Part shown: positions 13,986 to 23,400 of the stretch, one piece after another | Position numbering within the stretch: position 1 is the first letter of the stretch | How the letters are laid out: each line of letters starts with the position of its first letter | Source of the DNA: Faucicola sp032089155 | Lineage (GTDB): Bacteria; Pseudomonadota; Gammaproteobacteria; Pseudomonadales; Moraxellaceae | Reading direction: 5' to 3' | Length of the DNA stretch: 26,001 nt | NCBI GenBank assembly: GCA_032089155.1 | Contig: DAMDEV010000016.1 | Location: 1 to 26,001 of the forward strand | Notes under the pieces: generated by a model | Told to the model about the DNA's origin: nothing | The model's database searches: none | What the model saw: the letters and a program-made list of their open reading frames with translations, nothing else | Translations under genes and position numbers: made by a program

Positions 13986-16900
13986 ATGGCTATCTCTACC
14001 AACCTAATCAAGTCCTTTCAACTCTCTGCATTGACGACCGCACTTGCCCTCGCTGGTTGTGGCGGTGGTGGCGGTAATGATACATTGCCCCCGCCTGTGA
14101 AAACAGGTACGGTCAGTGTCACCAACCCAAGCACCGGTACAGATTCGACCACTACGACCAATCTTGCCAGTGTGAAGAAAGTTCAATTAGTCAGTACCAG
14201 TTCTGACTTTTATATGAATGTTGGCGATAGTGTAGAGTTAACTGTCTACGCTTTAAACAGTAACAATATCGGTGTTGCTAGTGTACCGGTAAGCGTTCAG
14301 ATTACAGACCCAAGCGTAACAGGCGTGTTTAGTGGAATTAGTCCAAATTTAGTCACTGATGACACGGGTAAAGCGGTTATCAAACTTGATATTAAGTCTT
14401 TGACCAATGATCAAAAAAACTATTTAAAACAAAATGGTTTGGTTGTGACTACCACAGTAGGTAAAGTTTCAACAAGTAAAACCCTTAAAGGCACCGATGT
14501 TAGTACGACGACCCCAACCCCTACCGTTACTGTCAGTAATTTACTATTAATTAGCGACAGTCAAAATATCACGTTAGTAAAAGGTACGAAAATTAATGTT
14601 ACGGCATTAGCAGTGGATAAAGATAATAATATCATTCCGAACACGACCATCGATTTTAATATTGGAAATTCAGTTCTTAGTGGTATTTTTGCTAATAGTA
14701 ATTTAAGTGTGTTAACCAATGACAGAGGTGAAGCAAATTTAGAGTTAGAGCTCAAATCCTTGTCAGATGAACAAAAAAGTTATCTGTTAAACACTGGATT
14801 AATCATTAATTCAACTGCGAGAACAGGTAGTGTTGCATCCAATACTATTAATTTAAAGGGAGTCGAGCAAGGTAGTACGACGACTAAGCTAGATGTGCAA
14901 AAGGTCAATCTAACGACACCAAAGCCTAACTTTAATGTACAAGTTGGTGAAAAATTCACAGTTACTGCTTCAGTCTTAAACAGTTCAAACACTGGTCTAG
15001 GTGGTGTACCTGTCCAATTTAAACTTGATGACCCAAGTGCGACAGGTGTTTATGCGGTCTCTGATACCTCTAATGTCGTAACAAATGCCAGTGGCGAGGC
15101 GACTATCGAGCTTGAAGTAAAATCTGAAGCTGCTAAAGCCAAACTATTGTCACAGGGCATTAATATCACAGCCACTGCAAAAAATACGACTGGCACTACC
15201 CCAGTACCTGTCACTGGTAGCGTAAAACTATATGGGATAGACCCAACCGTCGACAGTAATATCGCCAAAGTCGCCCGAGTTGGTCTATCAACGACGGCTG
15301 CCAATAATACCTTTGATTTAACAGTCGGCAATACCTTTACCGTGACTGCCAATGTGGTAGATTCGGGACAAGGCGCGTTAGCAAACGTGCCAGTGACATT
15401 TACCTTGCCTGGACTAGATCAAACGGGTATTGCTAACCTGTCAGGCTCTACCGTCAAGACAGATAGTGAGGGTAAAGCAACCATCAATTTATCAATCAGT
15501 TCACTTAATGCTACGCAGCGTGATTACTTATTAAAAAATGGTTTGCAAATTAATGCTTCTGTACCTAATGGCACACCAGTCAGTCCACTAAAACTTAACA
15601 CAAAACAAGTCTCTAGCGAAACTGATATTAACTCAATCTCAGTAATAGCGGATAGTGATAATATCTTGATGGCTGCAGGCAGTACTGTCAAAGTCACAGC
15701 TATAGCATTAGACAAAAATTTTGGTGGATTGGCGAATCAAACTCTAACGGTTAAAATTCCAGACCCATCAGCTACGGGCGTATACAATATTACAGGCTCA
15801 ACGATTACTACTGATTCAAAAGGTGAAGCCACACTCACCTTACAAGTAAAATCAACGTTGACCGCAGTCCAAAAACAAGCATTGGCAAACGGTCTAATTG
15901 TGAATGTCACATCGGCTAATGGCAAAACTGGTCAGATTAAACTTACTGCTAAATCTGTCAATGACGTAGTCGCTAATAGCGTTACCTTGACCTCAAATGT
16001 TAACAATATCCCATTAACTGTCGGTTCGCAATTCACGGTAACAGCTACAGTAAACGACGCGCAAAACGGCGTCATTGCCAATGCACCAGTTACCTTTAGC
16101 TTGCCTTCATTGGCAAGTTATGGTGTAGCAAGTTTATCTGCTTCTACAGTTTCTACTAACGCGCAAGGTCAAGCTGTCATCACCCTGCAGGTACAATCAT
16201 TGACCGATGCACAGAAACAAGCGTTATTGAGTGGCTTTACCATCAATGCAACTTCAAATGGCAAACAAGCCAAGCCATTAACCTTAAAAGGTGTTGATCC
16301 GATCACGCGCTTTGATGTTAAAGCGGTTAAAGTCACCAGCCCAGTTACCAAGTTTAACGTAAAAATCGGTGAACGCTTTACTGTGACTGCTTCAGTCCTG
16401 AATGCTAATAACACTGGTATTGGGGGTACGCCGGTTCAATTTACCCTTGATAATCCAGCATTAACAGGCATCTATTCGGTTTCTGACACCTCTAACATTA
16501 TCACCAATGCTAAAGGTGAAGCCAGTATTGAACTTGAAGTAAAATCAGAAGCGGCAAAACAGTTACTACTAACCAAAGGTGTAACTATCAAAGCCACGGC
16601 TAAAAACACTCAAGGTACTACTGCTGTAGATGTAACAGGTGCTACTACGGTGTTAGGTGTGGATCCAACCGTTAGTAATAATGTCGCAAAAGTCAGCAAG
16701 GCATTACTAGTGTCAAGTGTCAATCCCTTTGAGTTAGCGGTAGGTAACAAAATTAGCGTGACTGCGGTTATTGCAGATGCAAGTAACGGTAAATTAGACG
16801 GTGTACCTGTTAGCTTTGTGTTACCTGCACTTGATCAAACAGGTATTGCTAATCTGTCAGGCTCTACCGTAACTACCAATTCCAATGGTGAAGCAGTAAT

Positions 16901-19900
16901 TAACCTAGAGATTAAATCATTAACGGCTACCCAACGTAGCTATCTAGCAACCAATGGTTTAGTGGTTAAAGCAACTGTACCTAATGGCACGACCATCGCC
17001 CCATTAAAAATTTCAGCCAAGGACGTTGCTACACCTGCTACGGTGGAAACAGTTTCAGTGACCGCTGACAGCAACAACATTATCATGGCAGCAGGTAGTC
17101 ACGTGAAAGTAACTGCGGTTGCACTAGACAAAAATTTTGGTGGTCTAAAAGGTCAGGTATTAACAGTAAACATTCCTAACCCATCCTTAACAGGAGTCTA
17201 TAATCTCAGTGGCTCTACAATCACAACGGATGAGAAAGGTGAAGCAGTTATTGATTTGGAAGTTAAGTCACCACTAACAGAGGCTCAAAAACAAGCCTTA
17301 ACCAGCGGTCTAAATATCACAGTCACCTCGCAAAATGGTAAACGGGGTGAGATTAAACTTGCGGCAAAAGCAGTTAATGAGGTCTCTGTCAGTAGTGTAA
17401 CCTTAACGGGTGACAATATACCTCTTATTATTGGTAGCCAAGTTAAAGTTAAAGCTACTGTGCTAGATGCACAGCGTGGTGTTATCAAAAATGCTCCAGT
17501 AACATTTAATTTGCCAGATTTTGCAACCACTGGCGTTGCAAGTTTATCATCATCCACTGTGTTGACTGATGATAAAGGTGAGGCGATTATTATTCTAGAA
17601 GTTAAGTCACTCACCGATGCGCAAAAACAAGCATTACTTAACGGTTTTACCATCAATGCCACATCCAACGGTAAAGCTGCACCTGCCTTAACATTAAAAG
17701 GCGTGGATACATCAATTCAACGTTTCGATATTAAAGCGGTAAAAGTTACCAGTCCAATCAGTAAGTTCAATGTTAAAACCGGTGAGCGCTTTACCGTGAC
17801 TGCGTCAGTCCTCAATGGTAATAACACAGGTATTGGCGGCGCACCTGTTCAGTTTAAACTCGAAGACCCAAGCGTTACGGGTGTGTATGCCGTTTCTGAC
17901 ACCTCTAACATCATCACTAATGCTAGCGGCGAAGCGACCATTGAGTTAGAAGTTAAATCTGAAGCGGCGAAAGCACGCCTATTAAGCCAAGGCATAAGTA
18001 TCACTGCGATCGCTAAAAACACTATGGGTACCACACCGGTAGATGTGTCAGGATCGATTAAAGTATTTGGGGTTGATCCAACGGTTAGTGCTAATACTAC
18101 GAAAGTGGCTCAAGCGACATTATCTAGCACTACTCCAAGCAATACCTTTGATTTAACAGTGGGTAATAGCTTCTCAGTGACTGCAAACATTGCCGATGCT
18201 ACACAGGGTGCTTTAAGTGGTGTTCCTGTCACCTTTAGCTTACCTGGACTTGAGCAAACAGGTGTCGCCAATCTATCGGGATCAACGGTTACTACCGATG
18301 CACAAGGCAAAGCAACCATTAATTTGGAAATCACTTCGTTAACGTCTGACCAACGCAACTATTTATTGGCGAATGGCTTAGTAGTCAATGCGACAGTACC
18401 AAATGGTACTAAGATCAACCCACTTAAATTGACGGCTAAGCAAGTCACGAGTGTGGATACACTAGTTAAATCTGTATCTATGACCGCTGACAGTGATAGT
18501 ATCTTAATGGCAGCAGGTAGTAAGGTGAAAGTCACCGCTGTTGCACTTGATAAAAACTTTGGTGGTATTGCCAATACTAACTTAACCTTTAGTCTTCCTG
18601 ACCCAGCAACCACTGGTCTTTACAATATAACTGGCTCAACGGTTAAAACCGATGCTAAAGGCGAAGCTGTGATTGAGCTTGAAATCAAGTCTACGTTAAC
18701 AGCGGCTCAAAAAGCGGCCCTACTTAGTGGCATTAAGATTCAAGCAGTTTCAGCTAACGGTGCTATCGGTCAAGCAACTGTCATAGGTAAACAAGTCAAC
18801 GAGGCATTAGTCAGTAAGTTAACGTTAGCTTCTAATGTTTCTGCTATTGCCTTAACTACTGGTACGCAGTTTACTATCACAGCAACAGCCTTAGATGGAC
18901 AAAATGGCGCACTTGCGAATGTGCCCGTGACTTTTAATTTGCCAAGTGTGACTCAATATGGTGTGGTGAGTTTGTCACCTTCAACCATCACTACAAATGC
19001 CCAAGGTCAAGCGACTATTACACTGCAAGCACAGTCACTCACCGATGCGCAAAAACAAGCATTACTTAACGGTTTTACCATCAATGCCACATCCAACGGT
19101 AAAGCTGCACCTGCCTTAACATTAAAAGGCGTGGATACAAGTGTCAAACGCCTTGATGTCAAATCAGTCAAATTAACATCACCCGTTAATCCATTTAATA
19201 TCAAAATTGGCGAACGCTTTACCGTGACTGCGTCAGTACTCAATGGTAATAATACTGGTATTGGCGGCGCACCTGTTGAATTTAATCTGCTAACTAACCC
19301 ATCCGTATCGGGTGTGTATGCAGTTTCTGATACCTCAAATATCACTACCAATGCCAGTGGTGAAGCCACGATTGAGCTAGAAGTCAAATCGACAGCTGCC
19401 AAAGACTACCTGATTCAAAACGGTATCAGCATCCAAGCAGTATCCAAGAATACCATGAACACGACACCAGCGGACGTTAAAGGCAATATCACCCTAAAAG
19501 GCATCGATCCTTCAGCGGTGCCAGTCGAAGCTAATATTGCGTTAGTCAAACAAGGTGCATTGAGTAGTAGTTTATCTAATAATATTTTCGATTTGACCGT
19601 GGGCACTACCTTTGATATTACTGCGACAGTAGCAGATGCCAATCAGGGTCCATTAAGCAAAGTACCTGTCACTTTCTCATTGCCAGGGTTGGAATCAACG
19701 GGTATTGCTAACTTATCAGGGTCAACAGTTACTACCGATACGCAAGGCAAAGCCGTTATCAAGCTACGTATTGACTCTTTATCAAAAACCCAACGTAATT
19801 ATCTACTTACCAATGGTTTAGTAGTCAACGCGACAGTACCAAATGGCACCAAAATTAATCCGATTAAACTCTCTGCTAGAGATGCAGGAATTGATAGCGT

Positions 19901-22900
19901 GATTACCTCTATTGCTGTCACCGCTGATAGAGATGATATCTTGATGATGGCAGGCTCTAAAGTCCATGTGACTGCTTCTGCATTAAATGGTAACTTTGGC
20001 GGCGTCGCTGCAAGTGATTTGACATTTAGTATTCCAGATCCAGCATTGACTAATGTCTTTAATATCACGGGTACAACCGTGAAAACGGACGAAAAAGGCG
20101 AAGCCAGTATCGATTTAGAAGTCAAAAACTTATTAACCGCTAGCCAAAAAGCCTATCTACAAAATGGTCTAAAAGTTAAAGTCACTGCCCCAAGTGGCGC
20201 TGTAGGTGAAATCACGCTAAAAGCCAAAGCCGTCAATGAAGTGAGCATTGATAAAGTGGTCTTAGAGAATTTCCCAAATACGCCAGTCGTATTGAGCCAA
20301 GGCAATGAGTTCATTGTGATGGCTCACACGGTCGATGCCCAAAATGGTGCTGTTACCAATGCGCCTGTTACTTTTAACCTGCCAGACCCAACAACTACTG
20401 GCATTGTGAGCTTATCGCCTTCTACAGTGTTGACCAGTGAAGTCGATGCCCCTGTAGAGCCGATGATTGGCGAGCGAGCGGTAATTATCCCTAAGGGTAC
20501 GGCTTATATCCGTTTACGCGTGATAGACCCAACCAAAGCGGAAAAATTGATTGCAAGTGGCTATATGGTAAAAGCCGTATCTAACGGTAATGTAACACAA
20601 ACACTCAATGTACCTCTCACCAAAACCGCCGCACAACCGACGGTGAATGACATTGCTAAAGTCAATTTGGTTACAGATGTTAATACGCTAACTACCAATA
20701 ATGGTGATACAATCAACGTGACTGCCCAAGTGCGTGATGCCAAAAATTTCAGCCTAGCGAACATGCCTGTCAGCTTTACGCTATTGGATGCGGCAGCTGC
20801 AACGGGTATAACTAATACCACCCCACTTCAAGCAACCACCAATGCCAATGGTGAAGCAGTATTAACTTTAAAAGTCGGTGCGCTCACCCCAGACCAAAAA
20901 TATTACCTACAAACCAGTGGTCTATCATTTAAGGCAACTGCCGGTGCTATCACTAGCTCAACGGTCACCTTAAGAACCCAAGAAGCGATTACTGCCAATA
21001 GTGTCAACACATTGCTATTAACCAGTGATTCAGCAATTCAATTGGCTGTTGGCTCAAAAGTCAAAGTCACAGCGCTTGCAATAGATAAAAACGGCGCCGT
21101 CGTGCCAAATGCGCAAGTCAGCTTCAAAGTCCCAACGGATTCTGGCTTGGTCAATAATACAGGTGCGGTTGTCAATACCAACGCCAATGGTGAAGCAACC
21201 ATTGAAGTTGAAATCAAAGACCTTGCCAAGGCAACGACTGCTTTACAAAATGGTTTAGTCGTCACTGCCCAATCTGGTGTGTCTGCGGGTACTACTACCG
21301 TCCGCGGTGCGACAAGCAATGCTAATACTCCTGCTTATCAATTCTTTGTCAATAAGTCAAAAGATAGCTTGACTACTGGCAGTGATGAAATGACTCTAAC
21401 GATTCATGTCACTGATACTAAAGGTGGTATCAAAGCGAATGTGCCTGTATATCTACAAATCTTGGATAATGGTGTTAGCTATGGTCTATCTTTTGATAAA
21501 ACGTCATCCTTAACTACTGACAGCAGCGGCAATGTCGTTGTCACGCTTAAACAAAGCGATATAGGCTTGTTATCCAAACTTAACCATGATGCTAAAGTAA
21601 AAGTAATTGTCAATGATGGCAATTACCAAGCCGAAGAGCAGACACTAGATATTGCAGTATTAGGCACAGTGATTCAAAATGCTACTGCTTCGCAAACCTC
21701 TGTATTGCCAACTGACAATGTGACATTGACAGGCACACTACTTGATGGCACCCAAAAAGCCATCGCCAATACCACCATCGAATTGTTTAACGAAAATGAC
21801 CCAACGACTGTTGTTGCGACAGCCGTTACCAATGCAGCAGGTACCTATAATGTTACCAAGACTGTTTCGCAGTTAGGCGCCGATGCCGGTAGTAAAATTA
21901 ACCTAGCAGTTCGTGTAAGCAATCAAGCTAACCCAGCGAGTTATCAAGTATTTAGCAATCTTTATACTTTGACCAAGCTTACCCCAAATACCACCACCAT
22001 CACTGTTAGCCAAAATGGAGTTAATACAGTCGGTAATGAAGCATTGGTTGATCAGCCTTATACGATTACCGTTAATGCCCCAACAGTTGCTGACAATACC
22101 AAAGTATATTTATCAACCACCAAAGGACAACTCACGGTTAATAGTCAGTCAGGCACGCGTATACCAGCGGTTGTCACAGGTGGGAAAGCTGTATTCAGCA
22201 TTACCTCAGGTACCCCAGGTAATGCAGTATTGACAGTTGAAGATCAAGAAGCTAAGCCATTACTCAGTGATAATATTAGCTTTATTTCAAGAGATGTACA
22301 GAAATTCTTCTTAAACTCTGACATCACGATTGTTAATACCAATGGTGAAGCCAAAGTTACAGCAACCGTCAAAGATAGCCTAGATCGTCCTATCAAAAAC
22401 GCGATTGTTGAGTTCTCACTTGTCAAAGATGCTTCAGGTGGCAGAATTAGTAATGCCTACGTGCTGACTGATGAAACGGGTCTTGCGACTATCCGCTATT
22501 ATGCAGGTAAAGTGCCCACCGCAGTCGATGCCGTACAAATCAAGAGTGATGTCAAAGCCGTACGTGTTGGCAATGCTGATATGCTGATTAACTCACCAAA
22601 AACTGCTACCAAAACACTCACGGTACAAAATCAAGCCGCATCGATTGGGGTGAGCTTCTCTGATAAAGTTGCCTCAAGCGATGATGAAGTATACTACATC
22701 ATGAATGGCTCTATTTATGTGGTTAACAGCACTGGTAAACCTGTGGTGAATCAACCTGTCTCTGTTTCTGTGATTCCTGACTACTACCGTGGCGGCGAGT
22801 TCTATGCCGCTACAGATGCCTCTGGCAATGCAGTCGCTTGGGGTATGCGTGCTTACCGAGACTTTAGCAAAACTCTTGGCATCATACCAACCAAGATTGA

Positions 22901-23324
22901 AGATATTACCTGTCGTGCTGAAGACCTTAACCTTAACAACATTCTGGATGTTGGCGAAGATACTAACACCAATGGTAAACTAGACCCATTTAATCCAGTC
23001 GCTATTTTAGGTGGCGATGGTAGCGTACTCACGCAAGATGGCACAGCGACTTTAACCACCGATGCCACAGGTAAGCTTGACATCAAACTACGCTATGCCA
23101 AAGACACCGCCAACTGGTTTACCGCAAATGTGCGTGTCACTACTAAAGTCGATGGGACTGAATATGTACAGCAGCGTTCAAAATTTGAATTCCCAGTACT
23201 AGTAACAGATATCACCGATTTTACTATTCGTCCAAACTGGCGTAGTCCCTTTGCTGATGGCGCGGTTATCAATCCAATAGACAGTGGTTCTGGTTATAAT
23301 GTGTGTTTAACACCTTATAAATAA
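13986..23324 (+). CDS. Giant Ig-like (invasin/Big_1-type) repeat lipoprotein, 3112 residues
   Basis: The N-terminus is a lipoprotein signal with lipobox LAGC (22-25) and a GGGGG linker, so C25 should be lipidated. No beta-barrel or autotransporter domain is present. From residue about 62 the protein is a string of roughly 25 Ig-like domains of 105-125 residues, each with a pattern like VGxxFTVTAxVLDxxxG, VPVxFxLPDPxxTGV and TTNAxGEAxIxLE, typical of Big_1. Two divergent domains (62-300) precede four copies of a four-domain block (302 to about 2219), then two related and about five more divergent domains. Near the end, DLNLNNILDVGEDTNTNGKL (2980-2999) looks like a paired EF-hand-like Ca2+ loop. 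Apart from C25 I see only C2976 and C3107, a likely disulfide. The start has AGGA 7 bases upstream. The closest concept known to me is surface adhesins such as the Acinetobacter invasin-like protein InvL; an adhesin or surface-fibre role is inferred. Confidence 0.85.
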   Translation: MAISTNLIKSFQLSALTTALALAGCGGGGGNDTLPPPVKTGTVSVTNPSTGTDSTTTTNLASVKKVQLVSTSSDFYMNVGDSVELTVYALNSNNIGVASVPVSVQITDPSVTGVFSGISPNLVTDDTGKAVIKLDIKSLTNDQKNYLKQNGLVVTTTVGKVSTSKTLKGTDVSTTTPTPTVTVSNLLLISDSQNITLVKGTKINVTALAVDKDNNIIPNTTIDFNIGNSVLSGIFANSNLSVLTNDRGEANLELELKSLSDEQKSYLLNTGLIINSTARTGSVASNTINLKGVEQGSTTTKLDVQKVNLTTPKPNFNVQVGEKFTVTASVLNSSNTGLGGVPVQFKLDDPSATGVYAVSDTSNVVTNASGEATIELEVKSEAAKAKLLSQGINITATAKNTTGTTPVPVTGSVKLYGIDPTVDSNIAKVARVGLSTTAANNTFDLTVGNTFTVTANVVDSGQGALANVPVTFTLPGLDQTGIANLSGSTVKTDSEGKATINLSISSLNATQRDYLLKNGLQINASVPNGTPVSPLKLNTKQVSSETDINSISVIADSDNILMAAGSTVKVTAIALDKNFGGLANQTLTVKIPDPSATGVYNITGSTITTDSKGEATLTLQVKSTLTAVQKQALANGLIVNVTSANGKTGQIKLTAKSVNDVVANSVTLTSNVNNIPLTVGSQFTVTATVNDAQNGVIANAPVTFSLPSLASYGVASLSASTVSTNAQGQAVITLQVQSLTDAQKQALLSGFTINATSNGKQAKPLTLKGVDPITRFDVKAVKVTSPVTKFNVKIGERFTVTASVLNANNTGIGGTPVQFTLDNPALTGIYSVSDTSNIITNAKGEASIELEVKSEAAKQLLLTKGVTIKATAKNTQGTTAVDVTGATTVLGVDPTVSNNVAKVSKALLVSSVNPFELAVGNKISVTAVIADASNGKLDGVPVSFVLPALDQTGIANLSGSTVTTNSNGEAVINLEIKSLTATQRSYLATNGLVVKATVPNGTTIAPLKISAKDVATPATVETVSVTADSNNIIMAAGSHVKVTAVALDKNFGGLKGQVLTVNIPNPSLTGVYNLSGSTITTDEKGEAVIDLEVKSPLTEAQKQALTSGLNITVTSQNGKRGEIKLAAKAVNEVSVSSVTLTGDNIPLIIGSQVKVKATVLDAQRGVIKNAPVTFNLPDFATTGVASLSSSTVLTDDKGEAIIILEVKSLTDAQKQALLNGFTINATSNGKAAPALTLKGVDTSIQRFDIKAVKVTSPISKFNVKTGERFTVTASVLNGNNTGIGGAPVQFKLEDPSVTGVYAVSDTSNIITNASGEATIELEVKSEAAKARLLSQGISITAIAKNTMGTTPVDVSGSIKVFGVDPTVSANTTKVAQATLSSTTPSNTFDLTVGNSFSVTANIADATQGALSGVPVTFSLPGLEQTGVANLSGSTVTTDAQGKATINLEITSLTSDQRNYLLANGLVVNATVPNGTKINPLKLTAKQVTSVDTLVKSVSMTADSDSILMAAGSKVKVTAVALDKNFGGIANTNLTFSLPDPATTGLYNITGSTVKTDAKGEAVIELEIKSTLTAAQKAALLSGIKIQAVSANGAIGQATVIGKQVNEALVSKLTLASNVSAIALTTGTQFTITATALDGQNGALANVPVTFNLPSVTQYGVVSLSPSTITTNAQGQATITLQAQSLTDAQKQALLNGFTINATSNGKAAPALTLKGVDTSVKRLDVKSVKLTSPVNPFNIKIGERFTVTASVLNGNNTGIGGAPVEFNLLTNPSVSGVYAVSDTSNITTNASGEATIELEVKSTAAKDYLIQNGISIQAVSKNTMNTTPADVKGNITLKGIDPSAVPVEANIALVKQGALSSSLSNNIFDLTVGTTFDITATVADANQGPLSKVPVTFSLPGLESTGIANLSGSTVTTDTQGKAVIKLRIDSLSKTQRNYLLTNGLVVNATVPNGTKINPIKLSARDAGIDSVITSIAVTADRDDILMMAGSKVHVTASALNGNFGGVAASDLTFSIPDPALTNVFNITGTTVKTDEKGEASIDLEVKNLLTASQKAYLQNGLKVKVTAPSGAVGEITLKAKAVNEVSIDKVVLENFPNTPVVLSQGNEFIVMAHTVDAQNGAVTNAPVTFNLPDPTTTGIVSLSPSTVLTSEVDAPVEPMIGERAVIIPKGTAYIRLRVIDPTKAEKLIASGYMVKAVSNGNVTQTLNVPLTKTAAQPTVNDIAKVNLVTDVNTLTTNNGDTINVTAQVRDAKNFSLANMPVSFTLLDAAAATGITNTTPLQATTNANGEAVLTLKVGALTPDQKYYLQTSGLSFKATAGAITSSTVTLRTQEAITANSVNTLLLTSDSAIQLAVGSKVKVTALAIDKNGAVVPNAQVSFKVPTDSGLVNNTGAVVNTNANGEATIEVEIKDLAKATTALQNGLVVTAQSGVSAGTTTVRGATSNANTPAYQFFVNKSKDSLTTGSDEMTLTIHVTDTKGGIKANVPVYLQILDNGVSYGLSFDKTSSLTTDSSGNVVVTLKQSDIGLLSKLNHDAKVKVIVNDGNYQAEEQTLDIAVLGTVIQNATASQTSVLPTDNVTLTGTLLDGTQKAIANTTIELFNENDPTTVVATAVTNAAGTYNVTKTVSQLGADAGSKINLAVRVSNQANPASYQVFSNLYTLTKLTPNTTTITVSQNGVNTVGNEALVDQPYTITVNAPTVADNTKVYLSTTKGQLTVNSQSGTRIPAVVTGGKAVFSITSGTPGNAVLTVEDQEAKPLLSDNISFISRDVQKFFLNSDITIVNTNGEAKVTATVKDSLDRPIKNAIVEFSLVKDASGGRISNAYVLTDETGLATIRYYAGKVPTAVDAVQIKSDVKAVRVGNADMLINSPKTATKTLTVQNQAASIGVSFSDKVASSDDEVYYIMNGSIYVVNSTGKPVVNQPVSVSVIPDYYRGGEFYAATDASGNAVAWGMRAYRDFSKTLGIIPTKIEDITCRAEDLNLNNILDVGEDTNTNGKLDPFNPVAILGGDGSVLTQDGTATLTTDATGKLDIKLRYAKDTANWFTANVRVTTKVDGTEYVQQRSKFEFPVLVTDITDFTIRPNWRSPFADGAVINPIDSGSGYNVCLTPYK
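17605..17711 (+). repeat. 107-bp exact direct repeat, copy 1
   Basis: This stretch at the D2-A3 junction of the giant gene is identical base for base to 19033-19139, at a distance of 1428 bp. It begins AGTCACTCACCGATGCGC and ends GGCGTGGATACA. Surrounding block sequence has diverged considerably. Confidence 0.95.
19033..19139 (+). repeat. 107-bp exact direct repeat, copy 2
   Basis: This is the second copy of the 17605-17711 stretch, at the D3-A4 junction. The flanking bases on both sides differ, so the boundaries of identity are exact. The equivalent D1 sequence (near 16195-16300) differs at many positions. Confidence 0.95.
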
Positions 23325-23343
23325 TTAACCCTATTAAATTAGT

Positions 23344-23374
23344 AAAAACCCCTTACACAATGTAAGGGGTTTTT
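23344..23374. terminator. Bidirectional terminator between the giant gene and ruvB
   Basis: AAAAACCCCTTACA (23344-23357) and TGTAAGGGGTTTTT (23361-23374) form a perfect 14-bp stem with a CAA loop. A and T runs lie on the two sides, so it works as an intrinsic terminator in both directions. It sits in the 76-base gap between the convergent genes. Confidence 0.95.
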
Positions 23375-23400
23375 GTTTGTCACTACAAAAATTCAAAAGA

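Larger units (their letters stand above)
14889..20642 (+). repeat. Four tandem copies of a four-domain (A-B-C-D) block of about 1.42 kb
   Basis: A-type domains start at 14889, 16311, 17724 and 19152 (residues 302, 776, 1247 and 1723), giving periods of 474, 471 and 476 residues. Each A (TGVYAVSDTSN, EVKSEAAK) is followed by B (TGIANLSGSTV, NGLVVNATVPNGT), C (MAAGSKVKVTAVALDKNFGG) and D (TDAQKQALLNGFTINATSNGK). The fourth D is altered, with an extra segment around 20440-20510 (EVDAPVEPMIGERA). Copies of the same type resemble one another far more than adjacent domains do, so the unit of duplication was the four-domain block. Confidence 0.9.

Noticed and set aside
14004..23086. Many minus-strand frames of 60-131 codons opposite the giant gene
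   Set aside because: They recur at the same place in each repeated block and mirror the Ig repeats; they are shadows of the repetitive coding sequence.
13986..23324. Repeats in the giant gene considered as CRISPR or a VNTR array
   Set aside because: The repeats are coding, about 350 bp per domain and diverged, with no short identical repeat-spacer pattern.
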